Source of the DNA: Pseudomonadota bacterium
GTDB taxonomy: Bacteria > Myxococcota_A > Polyangia > Polyangiales > Polyangiaceae
Direction of reading: 5' to 3'
DNA: 64,000 nucleotides
NCBI GenBank assembly: GCA_023398955.1
Contig: JAEWRL010000190.1
Span: forward strand, 141,106 to 205,105
Position numbers and translations under genes: made by a program. The notes below the pieces were generated by a model. It ran no database searches. It was not told the origin of the DNA and saw only the letters and a program-made list of their open reading frames with translations. Position 1 is the stretch's first letter. Every line of letters begins with the position of its first letter. This document shows, piece by piece, positions 16,178 through 26,119 of the stretch.

Positions 16178-16263
16178 GGCGCCGCATCCTGGCATGGTGC
16201 GCGAGAGGTATGGAGCAGCAGAGCCTAGGACGCCAGACCCGGATCGAAGTGATCCACCTTGGC

Positions 16264-17133
16264 CTACTCGAAAACGACGGTCTTGTTGCCGTAAACGAGC
16301 ACTCGGTCTTCGAGGTGCAACCGCACTGCTCGGGCCAGAACGACCTTCTCGAGATCACGACCCTTGCGGGTCAGGTCGCTCACCAGATCCCGATGCGAGC
16401 AGCGCACCACGTCCTGCTCGATAATGGGGCCCTCGTCGAGGGTTGCCGTGGCGTAGTGCGCGGTCGCTCCAACGAGCTTCACGCCTCGCTCGTAGGCCTG
16501 ATGATAGGGCCTGCCGCCGATGAAGGCGGGCAAGAACGAATGGTGAATGTTGATGATGCGGTGGGGCAGTGCCTCGACGAAGCGTCCGCTGAGAATCTGC
16601 ATGTAGCGAGCCAGGACCACAAGGTCTATCCGCTCCTCACTCAACAGATTCAGCAAGCGCTGCTCCTGCTCCTCCTTCGTCTCTGGTGTGATGGGGAACC
16701 ATCGAAACGGTACGCCGAACTGCTGAGCGACGGCCTCCAGATCAGGGTGATTGCTGACGACGAGCCCTATCTCGCAACGAAGCTCGCCGGCGCGATGGCG
16801 TAGCAGCAGGTCGTAGAGGCAGTGATCGTACTTGGAAACGAGGATGGCCACGCGCTTGGACTGCTTGGCGTACTCCACCCGCCAGCTCATCCGAAAACGT
16901 TCACCAACCTCACGCAGGGCACTCTCGAGGGCAACGCGGTCGGTCAACATCTCACTCATGTCGAAGCGAATGCGTTGAAAGAACTGACCCGCCACCGGAT
17001 CCGAATGCTGATCCGAATCGATGATGTTCGCGCCGTGCCCGTACAGGAGCTGAGCCAACGCCGCGACGATACCGCGGCGGTCTTGGCAAGAGACCAGCAA
17101 AGTGGCTAGGTGGGTCGTATCAGCGTTCGACAC
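16264..17133 (-). CDS. purU: Formyltetrahydrofolate deformylase PurU
   Basis: PurU hydrolyses 10-formyl-THF to formate and THF, supplying formate to purine synthesis and balancing one-carbon pools. It has 289 residues. An N-terminal ACT domain (LLVSCQDRRGIVAALAQLLY) is followed by a formyltransferase domain with RVAILVSKYDHCLYDLLLRH, the substrate loop IINIHHSFLPAFIGGRPYHQ and GATAHYATATLDEGPIIEQD. The catalytic His-Asp pair is visible in the last two. It lies downstream of glyA on the same strand, a sensible pairing since both act on folate one-carbon units. Confidence 0.96.
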   Translation of the reverse strand: MSNADTTHLATLLVSCQDRRGIVAALAQLLYGHGANIIDSDQHSDPVAGQFFQRIRFDMSEMLTDRVALESALREVGERFRMSWRVEYAKQSKRVAILVSKYDHCLYDLLLRHRAGELRCEIGLVVSNHPDLEAVAQQFGVPFRWFPITPETKEEQEQRLLNLLSEERIDLVVLARYMQILSGRFVEALPHRIINIHHSFLPAFIGGRPYHQAYERGVKLVGATAHYATATLDEGPIIEQDVVRCSHRDLVSDLTRKGRDLEKVVLARAVRLHLEDRVLVYGNKTVVFE

Positions 17134-17222
17134 TGGATGTGCTCTCCTTGGGCCGCGAGAGGAGCGCGAGAGGCGGCCCCCGCCAACGTACCGACCTCAC
17201 ACGCTCTCCGCGGCAGCCACCT

Positions 17223-18494
17223 CTACGAGACAGGGATGCCCGGAGCCTGGTGCTGCTTGCAGAGCTCCTTGACCTCACCGGCCACGCGGTTCAGCACTGA
17301 GTCGTCATCGGGTGCGGAGACGACCTGGTCCATCCACCCCGCCAACGCCGCCATCGCGTCATGGCCCATCCCGCGGGAGGTGAGGGCCGGGGTGCCAATG
17401 CGAAGCCCAGATGGATCGAAGGGCTTCCGTGTATCGAAGGGCACGGAGTTGTAGTTGGCAACGATTCCCGCTCTGTCGAGGGCCCGCGCCGCCACCTTCC
17501 CCGGCACGCCCTTCGGCGTGAGATCGAGCAAGATGAGGTGATTGTCCGTTCCTCCAGTGACCAGCGAGAAGCCACGGGATGCAAGGTGCTCTGCCAACAC
17601 CTTGGCGTTGCTCACTACAGCGGCCGCATACGCCTTGAAGGCCGGCTGACTCGCCTCCTTGGCTGCCACGGCGATCGCTGCCGTTGTATGGTTGTGTGGC
17701 CCACCCTGAAGCCCAGGAAAGACTGCCCTGTCGATCGCCTTGGCGTGCTCCGCCTTGCACATGACGAGCCCGCCGCGTGGACCGCGCAGGGTCTTGTGCG
17801 TGGTGCTCGTTACGACGTCGGCGATACCTACGGGGGTCGGATGCACGCCACCTGCCACGAGGCCGGATATGTGGGAGATGTCCGCGCAGAGGATGGCCCC
17901 CACCTCGTCGGCGATGTCACGGAACTTCTCGAATTCGACGATGCGCGGGTAGGCAGTGGTACCGCACCAGAGGATTTTCGGCTTGTGCTCCTTGGCCAGG
18001 GAGCGCACCTCGTCAAAGTCGATACGTTGGTCGGCGCGCCGCACACCATAAGCAAAGCTCTTGAAATACTTGCCCGTGATGCTGACGTTCCAGCCGTGGG
18101 TCAGGTGACCACCCGCCGGCAATCCGAGACCCATCACTGGATCATGGGGCTCGCAGAAGGCCAGGTAGACCGCCAGGTTCGCGGGGCTACCGCTGTAGGG
18201 CTGCACGTTCACGTGATCGACGCCGAAGAGCGCCCGCAGGCGCGAGCAGGCAAGCTCCTCCACCTTGTCGATGACCTGCTGCCCTTCGTAGTAGCGCTTG
18301 CCGGCATAGCCTTCCGAGTACTTGTTGGTAAGGACGGAGCCGGTGGCTTCCAGGACGGCGCGCGAAACGTAGTTCTCACTAGGAATGAGCCGAAGCTTCT
18401 CAGATTCGCGCACTTCCTCGTCATGAATCAGGGCCGCGACCTCTGGATCGCTGTCGCTCAGCGCTGCTTCTCGGTATCGGTGACTGTCCGCCAT
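17223..18494 (-). CDS. glyA: Serine hydroxymethyltransferase
   Basis: GlyA interconverts serine and glycine with THF/methylene-THF, using PLP. At 423 residues it matches the family. The N-terminus has LRLIPSENYVSRAVLEATGS followed by LTNKYSEGYAGKRYYEGQQ. The PLP lysine lies in DVVTSTTHKTLRGPRGGLVM. The C-terminal part contains the glycine-rich QGGPHNHTTAAIAVAAKEA. ATG 18494 fits the family start; the frame runs 13 codons further upstream. purU follows about 90 bases downstream, so the pair may be one transcript. Confidence 0.97.
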   Translation of the reverse strand: MADSHRYREAALSDSDPEVAALIHDEEVRESEKLRLIPSENYVSRAVLEATGSVLTNKYSEGYAGKRYYEGQQVIDKVEELACSRLRALFGVDHVNVQPYSGSPANLAVYLAFCEPHDPVMGLGLPAGGHLTHGWNVSITGKYFKSFAYGVRRADQRIDFDEVRSLAKEHKPKILWCGTTAYPRIVEFEKFRDIADEVGAILCADISHISGLVAGGVHPTPVGIADVVTSTTHKTLRGPRGGLVMCKAEHAKAIDRAVFPGLQGGPHNHTTAAIAVAAKEASQPAFKAYAAAVVSNAKVLAEHLASRGFSLVTGGTDNHLILLDLTPKGVPGKVAARALDRAGIVANYNSVPFDTRKPFDPSGLRIGTPALTSRGMGHDAMAALAGWMDQVVSAPDDDSVLNRVAGEVKELCKQHQAPGIPVS

Positions 18495-18594
18495 GGGCGG
18501 CAAGTTAGTCGCCGCGAAGGCCCTGCGCCACAAGAAACCAAGGCGTTGAAATCACACCTGATATCGCCGCCGGACGCTGGCATTTCGAGTCTGG

Positions 18595-21500
18595 ATGGAA
18601 TATGCCCTCTCGACGCTTTCTTGTCGCTGGCTAAACTCGCGCGAACGACGCGCCCACGGCGAACGGTTTCGAAAAGGCATCAGGAGCGTGGACAACTCAG
18701 GCACAAAGCCGCCCTCGGCACAATCAGGCTCCACCGTGCCTCGCGGCGATCGCGAAAGCCTCGAGTCCGTGGACGGCGAGCGGGCAGCGCCCCCTGCCGC
18801 CTCCTCCCCCTCTGTGGCGAGCGAGGACTTCCTACCGAGCCCGGCGGCGCCCTCTCGCGCTCGACAACCCGAGGCTGCGGGCGCGAAGGCAAGCCTGCCG
18901 CGCCGCGCCATAGCCCCACCTCGTCCAATCGCGTTGCCCGAGGAACCGGAACCGCCTGGCACGCGTGTCGAGATCCCAGCGCCCGTCGCACCCGCGCCCG
19001 CACTGCGCATCCGCAACCCGATCGATCTGGCGCGACGCCTCAAATTCCGGCCGCGGGCACGTGCCGTCGAGGCAGAGGCAGAGGCAGAGGCAGAGCTGGG
19101 CAGCGGTCCACCCAGCATCCCTTCGGCGGCGAGCGTCGCGGGTGCAGGCCGGGAAGAGCTGGCTGAGGGTGGTACGCCGGGTCCAGCTCCCATTGGCCCG
19201 GGTCACGTCATCGCCGACCGCTATCAGGTGCTGGGACTGCTCGGCGAAGGCGGCATGGGCGTCGTCTACCGCTGCCAGGACGAGCTGAGCGGGCAACACG
19301 TAGCCCTGAAACGGGTGGTGGTCCCGGAAGCGAAGCTGCGCCGCGACTATGTCATGTGGTTCTACAAGGAGTCGCGCGCCCTCGCAGCTCTGGACCACCC
19401 TGGCATCGTTCGCGCCAAGGACTTCGGACAGCTGGTGGACGGATCGCCCTATCTCGTCATGGAGCTCGTGGATGGCGTCTCCCTCCATGATCTGAGCTAT
19501 GCGCGGCTGCCCTTTCCCGTCGTGTGGACGGTGATTGACCAGATGCTGAGCGCCCTCGCACACGCTCATGCACGCGGCGTCATCCACGGCGATCTGAAGC
19601 CATCCAACATCCTGGTCGAAGAGCTCGAAGGTCGTCCACCGCGCATCCGCATCCTAGATTTTGGGCTTGCTTGGCTGAAGCAGGACCCCCACGACGAGCG
19701 GCTCGACGGCGCTAAGGCGCTCGAATTCGCACCTCATGCCGGCGCCGGGACGCCGGGCTACATGGCCCCCGAGCAGATTCAGCACGAGATGCACCACGTC
19801 TGTGGAGCCACGGACCTGTACTCGGTCGGCTGCATCCTCTACCGCATGCTGAGCGGTCAGGCGCCCTTCACTGGCGAATCCCGACAGCTGCTCAAGCGTC
19901 ACGCCTTCGAGAAGCCAGCTCGCCTCGAGGCCGCCATCGCCGCTCCAGAAGGGGTCGCCGAGTTCACCGAGCGGCTCCTCGCCAAGCGACCTTGGGACCG
20001 TTGGGATTTCGCCGCCGACGCCCGCGCAGAATGGCAGGCGTGGAGCCCTGCCGCGGAGCAGCCCGCCAAGGTGTGGAAGCTGCCACGCATTCGTCGTCAT
20101 AGCCGTGGCTCGGAAATCAAGGCAATCGGACACGCGGCTGCCGCGTCCGGCAACCAGCGTTTGGCAGCAGTGCTCGATAGAGCGCCGGGCCTACTCAACA
20201 TGCGGCCGAGTCCACTCGTGGGGCGCGAGGAGATTCGGGCCCTGCTGCGCAAGCATGCGACCGAGATAGCAGCTGGGACTCCGCCCCTTCACCGTGTCGT
20301 GCTGTTGACCGGCCCCGCCGGTGTCGGCAAGAGCCGCATCGCCGAGTGGCTCTGCGCGGTCCTGCACGAAGAAGGGACGATGGTGCCCCTGCGGGCGCGC
20401 TACCGTCCCGTGAGCACGCCCCTCGACGGCCTCATGGGGGCAGTGACTCAGTACTTCAACTTCGAACGAGCAAGCCGGGATACGATCGAACGCTCGCTTC
20501 TCGCTCGCTGGAAAGTGGCGCGCGACGACAAGCAGGGGCGCACCTGGGTGGCAGGCGTGGCGGAGTGGCTCCGCCCGTTGGGTCCCATGAGTGACCAGCC
20601 CATCGGGCCGAGCGGAGTGCGATTCACTCTGGACACGCTGGATGCCCGGCGCATGGTCACGCGTTACACGCTACGACGCATCGCCCGACGCCGGCCGCTG
20701 CTCTTCTGGCTCGACGATCTGCAGCACGCAAACGACCGTACCTTCGAGGGCTTGCTCAAGTTCGCCTCGGAGGAGCCTGAGCAGCGAATGCTCATCATCG
20801 CGACGGCGCGCTCCGAGGATCTTCAGGTTGGTGGACGCGCCACCGAGAACATTCAAGCGCTTCAGGAGGCGCTCAACGGCGAAACGGTGGAAGTGCAGCC
20901 GATGCCACCGGACGTGACCCGTGAGCTGTTGCGGGCCTCGCTTCCCCTGCAGGACGCCGCCGTCGAGGAGGCCGCTCGCCGCAGCCGAGGTAACCCGTTG
21001 TTCGCACTCCAGCAGCTGCACGCCTGGGCTCTCGCGGGCGAGATGGAGCTCATCGACGGCGTCTACTGCGTGGCGAACGAGGTCCTGTCCGTCAAGCCGC
21101 AGACCACGGCGGAGCTCTGGGACAGTCGGGTCTCGGCGTTGCCCGTCGAACACCGGTTGGGCGCCTATGCCGCCGCAAGCCTGGGTGCCGATATTCGCCT
21201 GGAGGTGCTGACAGCGTTGCTCGAGAGCCTCGGGCTACCCGCACAGCAGGTGGTGGAGAGCCTTCAGCACGCCGAGATCATCCTCCCTCGCGGGCCCGCC
21301 CGCTTCACTTGGCCTCACGCACTCCTCCAAGAGCACCTGAGCGAGAAGCTGACCCAGCGCGATGACGTGCGACGGGTGCTGCGCTCGGCCGCGGAGGCGT
21401 TGACCAAGCATCCGCTGGCGGGGACACGCCGCGTCGTAAGGCAGCGCGTCATCAATTTGCTGATGGCAGGGGACCCCGACGCCGCCTCGGCGCTCCTTTT

Positions 21501-22662
21501 CGAGTACCTAGAGCTCGCCTGGAACGGGGCCCGCGATCCCTCGGCTTCTCTCGCGGATCTGGAGCTCTTCAAGGGCAAGCTGCAAGGCAAGTCCCTGGCC
21601 CTCAAGCACCGCTGGCAGGCAGAGGCCCTCCGTCACGTCGGGCGGCCCGAGGACGCCGTCATGCACGCCGAGATCGGCCGCAGCAGCTTCGAAGAGCTCG
21701 GCGATCGGGAGAATGCTGCTCATTGCGAGCGTCTCCTTGGACACCTGAAGAGCGAGCGCGGTGCGCCCGCCGATGGCCTGCTCCTGGTGCACCGCGCCCA
21801 CGCCACCTTCGAGGCTTTGAGTCACGTCGCTGGACAGGCGCAGTGTGAGGTCGTCGCAGGCGAGATCCAGTACCTGCTGGGTCGCTACGACGTCGCGCGG
21901 GCCCAGGTCGAGCGGGGCGAACGCAGTTTCGCGAAGCTCGGACAGCCGCTGGGGCGGGGACAGTGCCTGCTCTTGCTCTCGTGGATCGAGCACTCCGAGG
22001 GCGCTACCGAGAGGGCACGGCGTTTCACCCTCGAGGCGCGGGGCGAGTTCGAGAAAGCGGGCTACCGGCTCGGGGTGGCGCAAGCCAATGTATCGCTCGC
22101 CCACGTCGAGCACCGGCTGCTCAACTACTACAACGCCGAACGCGGCGCCCTGGAAGCGCTGAGCATGTTCCGAGGCCTCAGCAACCCACGTGGCCAGGCT
22201 GCCTGCGAGCGGCTTCTGGCCATGGTGGGTCTCGACGTGGACGACCTGGACATGGCGGAGCTCCACATCGATCGCGCCAGGGAGCTCTACACGGCCATGG
22301 GCGACCCCTGGGGGGATCTGGAAACCAAGCTGTTGCAGGCGCAGCTCTTCCTGGCCAGGCATGAGGTGCAGGTGGCGCACCGCGAGCTAGAGTCGTGCGC
22401 GGTCGAAGGCGTGCAAGAGCCGGAACCCCGTCAGCACCTGCTGCTCACCCGAGCCTGGCTGAAGGCTCTCCGAGGGGATACCGCTGACAGCCTAGAGCTC
22501 ATCGATGCAGCGGCTCAGGCCTTCGATCAGCGGATGCGCGTGGGAGACCACACGCCCCACTTGCTCGCGAGGCTGAGCCGCCTGGAATGGCCGGCCCACA
22601 TCGGGAGTCGCATCGACGCTTGGAGGCTGGTGCTCATCGATCGCCCGCGGCGCGCGACGTAG
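18595..22662 (+). CDS. Large Ser/Thr protein kinase with AAA ATPase and TPR domains
   Basis: This 1355-residue protein has a low-complexity N-terminus (about 200 residues, with an EA dipeptide run at 19069-19095). A PknB-type kinase domain spans about residues 205-480: glycine loop LLGEGGMGVVYR, VALKR lysine, catalytic loop HGDLKPSN, DFGLAW and GTPGYMAPEQI. Then comes an AAA/NACHT-like ATPase (Walker A TGPAGVGKS near residue 577, Walker B LLFWLDDLQHAND) and about 450 residues of TPR helices. The HRD arginine is replaced by Gly, so activation-loop control is probably lacking. This architecture is common in Myxococcota signalling. The start is uncertain; the target is unknown. Confidence 0.9.
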   Translation: MEYALSTLSCRWLNSRERRAHGERFRKGIRSVDNSGTKPPSAQSGSTVPRGDRESLESVDGERAAPPAASSPSVASEDFLPSPAAPSRARQPEAAGAKASLPRRAIAPPRPIALPEEPEPPGTRVEIPAPVAPAPALRIRNPIDLARRLKFRPRARAVEAEAEAEAELGSGPPSIPSAASVAGAGREELAEGGTPGPAPIGPGHVIADRYQVLGLLGEGGMGVVYRCQDELSGQHVALKRVVVPEAKLRRDYVMWFYKESRALAALDHPGIVRAKDFGQLVDGSPYLVMELVDGVSLHDLSYARLPFPVVWTVIDQMLSALAHAHARGVIHGDLKPSNILVEELEGRPPRIRILDFGLAWLKQDPHDERLDGAKALEFAPHAGAGTPGYMAPEQIQHEMHHVCGATDLYSVGCILYRMLSGQAPFTGESRQLLKRHAFEKPARLEAAIAAPEGVAEFTERLLAKRPWDRWDFAADARAEWQAWSPAAEQPAKVWKLPRIRRHSRGSEIKAIGHAAAASGNQRLAAVLDRAPGLLNMRPSPLVGREEIRALLRKHATEIAAGTPPLHRVVLLTGPAGVGKSRIAEWLCAVLHEEGTMVPLRARYRPVSTPLDGLMGAVTQYFNFERASRDTIERSLLARWKVARDDKQGRTWVAGVAEWLRPLGPMSDQPIGPSGVRFTLDTLDARRMVTRYTLRRIARRRPLLFWLDDLQHANDRTFEGLLKFASEEPEQRMLIIATARSEDLQVGGRATENIQALQEALNGETVEVQPMPPDVTRELLRASLPLQDAAVEEAARRSRGNPLFALQQLHAWALAGEMELIDGVYCVANEVLSVKPQTTAELWDSRVSALPVEHRLGAYAAASLGADIRLEVLTALLESLGLPAQQVVESLQHAEIILPRGPARFTWPHALLQEHLSEKLTQRDDVRRVLRSAAEALTKHPLAGTRRVVRQRVINLLMAGDPDAASALLFEYLELAWNGARDPSASLADLELFKGKLQGKSLALKHRWQAEALRHVGRPEDAVMHAEIGRSSFEELGDRENAAHCERLLGHLKSERGAPADGLLLVHRAHATFEALSHVAGQAQCEVVAGEIQYLLGRYDVARAQVERGERSFAKLGQPLGRGQCLLLLSWIEHSEGATERARRFTLEARGEFEKAGYRLGVAQANVSLAHVEHRLLNYYNAERGALEALSMFRGLSNPRGQAACERLLAMVGLDVDDLDMAELHIDRARELYTAMGDPWGDLETKLLQAQLFLARHEVQVAHRELESCAVEGVQEPEPRQHLLLTRAWLKALRGDTADSLELIDAAAQAFDQRMRVGDHTPHLLARLSRLEWPAHIGSRIDAWRLVLIDRPRRAT

Positions 22663-22734
22663 AACGACCCGGGGTCGCGCTCGACACGACCCGGGAAGCA
22701 CAAGCCGCGACACGCATCAACGAGGAGGCAGACG

Positions 22735-24042
22735 ATGACCATGAAGGGACCGAGATCAGAAGAACTGCGAAGGCGCGCCGAGATCCTGATGCCAGGCGGT
22801 GTGAACAGCCCGGTGCGCGCGTTTCGCGCCGTCGGCGGCTCGCCACCGTTCATCGCCCGCGCGAGGGGCTCTAAGCTCTTCGATTGTGACGGCAATGATT
22901 ACATCGACTACGTCGGTTCTTGGGGGCCCGCAATCCTCGGACATGCCGAGCCCCGTGTCGTTGCTGCCGTCCAGGCAGCGGCCCACGACGGGCTGAGCTA
23001 CGGCGCTCCCACCGAATTGGAGGTCGTCTTTGCCGAGAAGCTGCAGACGCTCTATCCCAGCCTGGAAATGCTGCGCTGCGTATCAAGCGGTACCGAGGCG
23101 ACGATGAGCGCCTTGCGCGCAGCGCGCGGCTTCACGGGACGCGACCTGGTGGTCAAGTTCGACGGAGGCTACCACGGCCACGCCGACACGCTCTTGGTTC
23201 AGGCTGGCAGCGGTGCTGCCACGTTCGGCAGCCCGGACTCCAAGGGCGTGCCCACCGCGAGCGTCGCCCACACCCTGAGTTTGCCGTACAATGACGTCGC
23301 TGGGCTCGAGCGGCTCTTCGCCTCCCGCGGCACGGAGATCGCCGCCGTCATCGTCGAGCCAGTGGCTGGAAACATGGGCTGTGTGCCGCCAGGGCCGGGC
23401 TTCCTGGAACGGCTGTTGCAACTCTGCGAGAGCGCCGGCAGCGTTTGTGTTTTCGACGAGGTGATGACGGGCTGCCGCCTGGCCGCTGGCGGAGCCCAAG
23501 AACGCTTCGGACTGCGACCGCACATGACGTGCCTCGGCAAGATCGTAGGCGGAGGCATGCCCCTCGCTGTTTATGGCGGGAAGGCGGAGATCATGCACCA
23601 GGTGTCTCCGCTTGGACCCGTCTATCAGGCGGGAACCCTGAGCGGGAACCCCCTCGCGGTCAGCGCGGGACTGGCAACCCTCGCGGCACTCGATCGATCG
23701 CTCTACGAACGACTCGAAGGGCTGGGCTCAAGGCTGGAGCGCGGGCTCACGGACGCCATGGCCAGAGCGGGAGCCGAAGGCTGCGTGCAGAGGGTCGGGT
23801 CGATGCTGACCGTCTTCTTCTGCAAGGGCCCGGTGCGAAACTATGCCGAGGCGGCACAGACGGATCGGCAAAGCTTCGCACGTTGGCATGGTGCGCTGCT
23901 CGCGCGGGGCGTCTATTGGCCACCATCCCAGTTCGAGGCGGCATTCGTGTCAGACGCCCACTCTGAGGATGACATTCAACGCACCGTGCAGGCGGCGGAA
24001 GAGGCCTGGGTCGAAGCGCGGCAGCAGGCAAGTAGCCGCTGA
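22735..24042 (+). CDS. hemL: Glutamate-1-semialdehyde 2,1-aminomutase
   Basis: HemL converts glutamate-1-semialdehyde to 5-aminolevulinate in the C5 haem pathway, using PLP. At 435 residues it is full length. Motifs include EILMPGGVNSPVRAFRAVGG at the N-terminus, IDYVGSWGPAILGHAEP, the SGTEATMSALRAARG loop, VVKFDGGYHGHADTLL, and the PLP lysine in LGKIVGGGMPLAVYGG. ATG 22735 has a strong GAGGAGG ribosome site. It follows the large kinase by 72 bases; the association is probably positional. Confidence 0.97.
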   Translation: MTMKGPRSEELRRRAEILMPGGVNSPVRAFRAVGGSPPFIARARGSKLFDCDGNDYIDYVGSWGPAILGHAEPRVVAAVQAAAHDGLSYGAPTELEVVFAEKLQTLYPSLEMLRCVSSGTEATMSALRAARGFTGRDLVVKFDGGYHGHADTLLVQAGSGAATFGSPDSKGVPTASVAHTLSLPYNDVAGLERLFASRGTEIAAVIVEPVAGNMGCVPPGPGFLERLLQLCESAGSVCVFDEVMTGCRLAAGGAQERFGLRPHMTCLGKIVGGGMPLAVYGGKAEIMHQVSPLGPVYQAGTLSGNPLAVSAGLATLAALDRSLYERLEGLGSRLERGLTDAMARAGAEGCVQRVGSMLTVFFCKGPVRNYAEAAQTDRQSFARWHGALLARGVYWPPSQFEAAFVSDAHSEDDIQRTVQAAEEAWVEARQQASSR

Positions 24043-24055
24043 CCGCCACACCACG

Positions 24056-25786
24056 TCAGAATCCGGGGTCGGTCGCGTTCCAGCGGCCATCGCTGGCGGA
24101 CGGCGCTTTGCCGCGGGAGGCTGGCTTGGAGGCAGCATCCTGGGCCCCTCTCGGAGACTCGTCGAGGTGGTCCTTCACAGGGCGACGCTCCCCCTTGGCA
24201 GCGGCATCGACGTACACGCGACCAGCAGCGCCCTGCTCGCCGGACGTACGGGGCTGCATCGCATCAGAGGCAGCTCGGTCCCCATCGCTTCCCTCTGTGG
24301 AGGCGCTCGGATGTGCTCCGACCGAGCCTTGGTCAAGCTCCGCGGGGCCAGCACGGTCGCCGGCACCAGTCGCTGAATCCCCAGCCCCCGCCTCGCCGAC
24401 GACAACGCCAGGAAGCGCGACGTCCTCGGACGTCGCCCCACGCGCGTCGGAAGCGTGCGGCCCCTGCGGTGGAAGGTCGGCGCCAGCGGCCCCGCGCCCC
24501 TGCAGACTCAGCACGGGCGCGGGAGCCCGCACCGCGCTGCTTGCGCCCCCTGGAGGCGGCCTGGTGATCAGCAAAGCAGTCGCCACCGCAGCCGTCCCGG
24601 CTGCGCCAAGCGCGACGACGAGGATGGCCAGCTTGTAGCGCTGCTGGAGATCACTCAGCCTTCGCCGTACTGCCGTCACCGTCTCCGGCGCACCGCTCGA
24701 GCCGTCCGCGGCGCTCTCGCGCCAAGAGGGGCGTTGGTAGGAGGCGAGCGCCTTGAGGGAGGGGCTCGTCTGAGATTGCCTTTGCGAGCGCTCGGGCTCC
24801 GCAGCAACGAGTGCGTCAGGGCGTATGGAGACCGCGGGAGTCTCCTCCTCACTCACCTCCGTGGTCCGGCCAGGGGGTGGCGCATGAGGCGGCAACGACA
24901 CGGGCCCTTTGGATGCCCCGTCCGTCGAGGGCTCGGCGCGCTTGGACGGGGAGCTCGCCATGGCAATACGCTTCGCCATGTCCGCGATGTCCCGAGGGCT
25001 CGTCGGTTCGCCAGATCGCGCTGGCAGGTTCGAGGAGCGCTGGGGTCTCCTCAGCGGTGGTGGCCCGCCGGAGCTACGCCTGGGGGCGTTCGCCGTGCCG
25101 CCATCACTGCCGGGTCGCTCAGCCGTCGCTGGCGCTGCGTGGGCTGGTGGATAGGTCGCAGGAGGGGGACGCACCGTGGGCGGCTCCTCGTCACCTTGCA
25201 ATCCAGCCGCTGACGCGGAGCGCGCGGCTCCTGTTCGCACCCCATGCGCCGCGGGATCGAAGAGTGCGGTTGGTTCGTCATCCTCGGCGGAGGGCTGCTC
25301 ATCGCGCTGACCGAGGCCTGCGCGACGGAGGTCGTGCAGACTCGGATTGAAGATTGCGGTCTGCTCATCCTCGTCGGTATCTGCCCCGAGGATTGAAGGC
25401 AGCTCGTTGCTTGCCCTGGGGGGCCCGGTCGGATTTGTGTCTCGGCGATGCTCGTCCCCCTCGGAGAAGAACGGCTCGCCATCGGGTCGGAATGCCTCGA
25501 CGATTGTCGTGTCATCTTCCTCGGGCGCCTCATCCATCAGCTGCTCGAGAAGGGAGGGCTCATCCCCGGGTTCGAGCACCTCGAACAGCTCTGGAACGCT
25601 CTCCAAAGGCCGCCATTCGGGCATGCCTTCGCACCAGACCTTGCTCGAGCTCACGACGCGCCCGCTCCGATATTGCTCGATGAGCTCTCGCTCCGAGAGC
25701 TTCGCCGTCTTGCCTCGCACCAGCACGTGCCAGGTCCGCGCTGCGAACTGGCAGTGGTTGTCGCTGGTTGTGGGATGCTTCGACAT
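24056..25786 (-). CDS. GYF-domain membrane protein with disordered regions
   Basis: Residues about 15-75 form a GYF_2-type domain (TWHVLVRGKTAKLSERELIE, then a KVWCEGMPEWRPLESV segment), a fold that binds proline-rich peptides. A long acidic and Pro/Ser-rich linker follows. It contains two similar blocks, EQTAIFNPSLHDLRRAG and EPTALFDPAAHGVRTG. One membrane helix lies near residue 410 (LAILVVALGAAGTAAVATAL), followed by a disordered tail of about 150 residues. GYF-domain proteins of this shape are frequent in Myxococcota. The function is unknown. ATG 25786 starts the conserved part; the open frame continues 82 codons upstream without domain content. Confidence 0.7.
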   Translation of the reverse strand: MSKHPTTSDNHCQFAARTWHVLVRGKTAKLSERELIEQYRSGRVVSSSKVWCEGMPEWRPLESVPELFEVLEPGDEPSLLEQLMDEAPEEDDTTIVEAFRPDGEPFFSEGDEHRRDTNPTGPPRASNELPSILGADTDEDEQTAIFNPSLHDLRRAGLGQRDEQPSAEDDEPTALFDPAAHGVRTGAARSASAAGLQGDEEPPTVRPPPATYPPAHAAPATAERPGSDGGTANAPRRSSGGPPPLRRPQRSSNLPARSGEPTSPRDIADMAKRIAMASSPSKRAEPSTDGASKGPVSLPPHAPPPGRTTEVSEEETPAVSIRPDALVAAEPERSQRQSQTSPSLKALASYQRPSWRESAADGSSGAPETVTAVRRRLSDLQQRYKLAILVVALGAAGTAAVATALLITRPPPGGASSAVRAPAPVLSLQGRGAAGADLPPQGPHASDARGATSEDVALPGVVVGEAGAGDSATGAGDRAGPAELDQGSVGAHPSASTEGSDGDRAASDAMQPRTSGEQGAAGRVYVDAAAKGERRPVKDHLDESPRGAQDAASKPASRGKAPSASDGRWNATDPGF

Positions 25787-26119
25787 CGACGACCTCGGGC
25801 GGAACTCCGAACCGGCCCGTTCAGCAGGACCGCCTTCGGATGGCGTCAGCATAGCGGAATCGCGAAGCCCTACTACCGCAGAACCCGCCGCCGCCGGACG
25901 CACGACGGATCGCTCCGCTTCAGCAGACCACTCGGCCAACAGCATGCCGCGCTCAACCACCCCTCTCGGCCGAGAAACCGCCAGCGGCGGCCACCGAACG
26001 ACGCCCCGCGTCCGCTCGTTCGAGGGGAACACGGGGCGCTGACATCCGGCCGCCTGCCGCGGCCGGGCGCGACACCTTCCTGGCCCGGCGTCGCGCCTGA
26101 GACTAGCCGCGATGCGCGA

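Noticed and set aside
17361..19166. 601-residue plus-strand frame antisense to glyA
   Set aside because: Covers glyA and the start of the kinase in another frame; no protein features.
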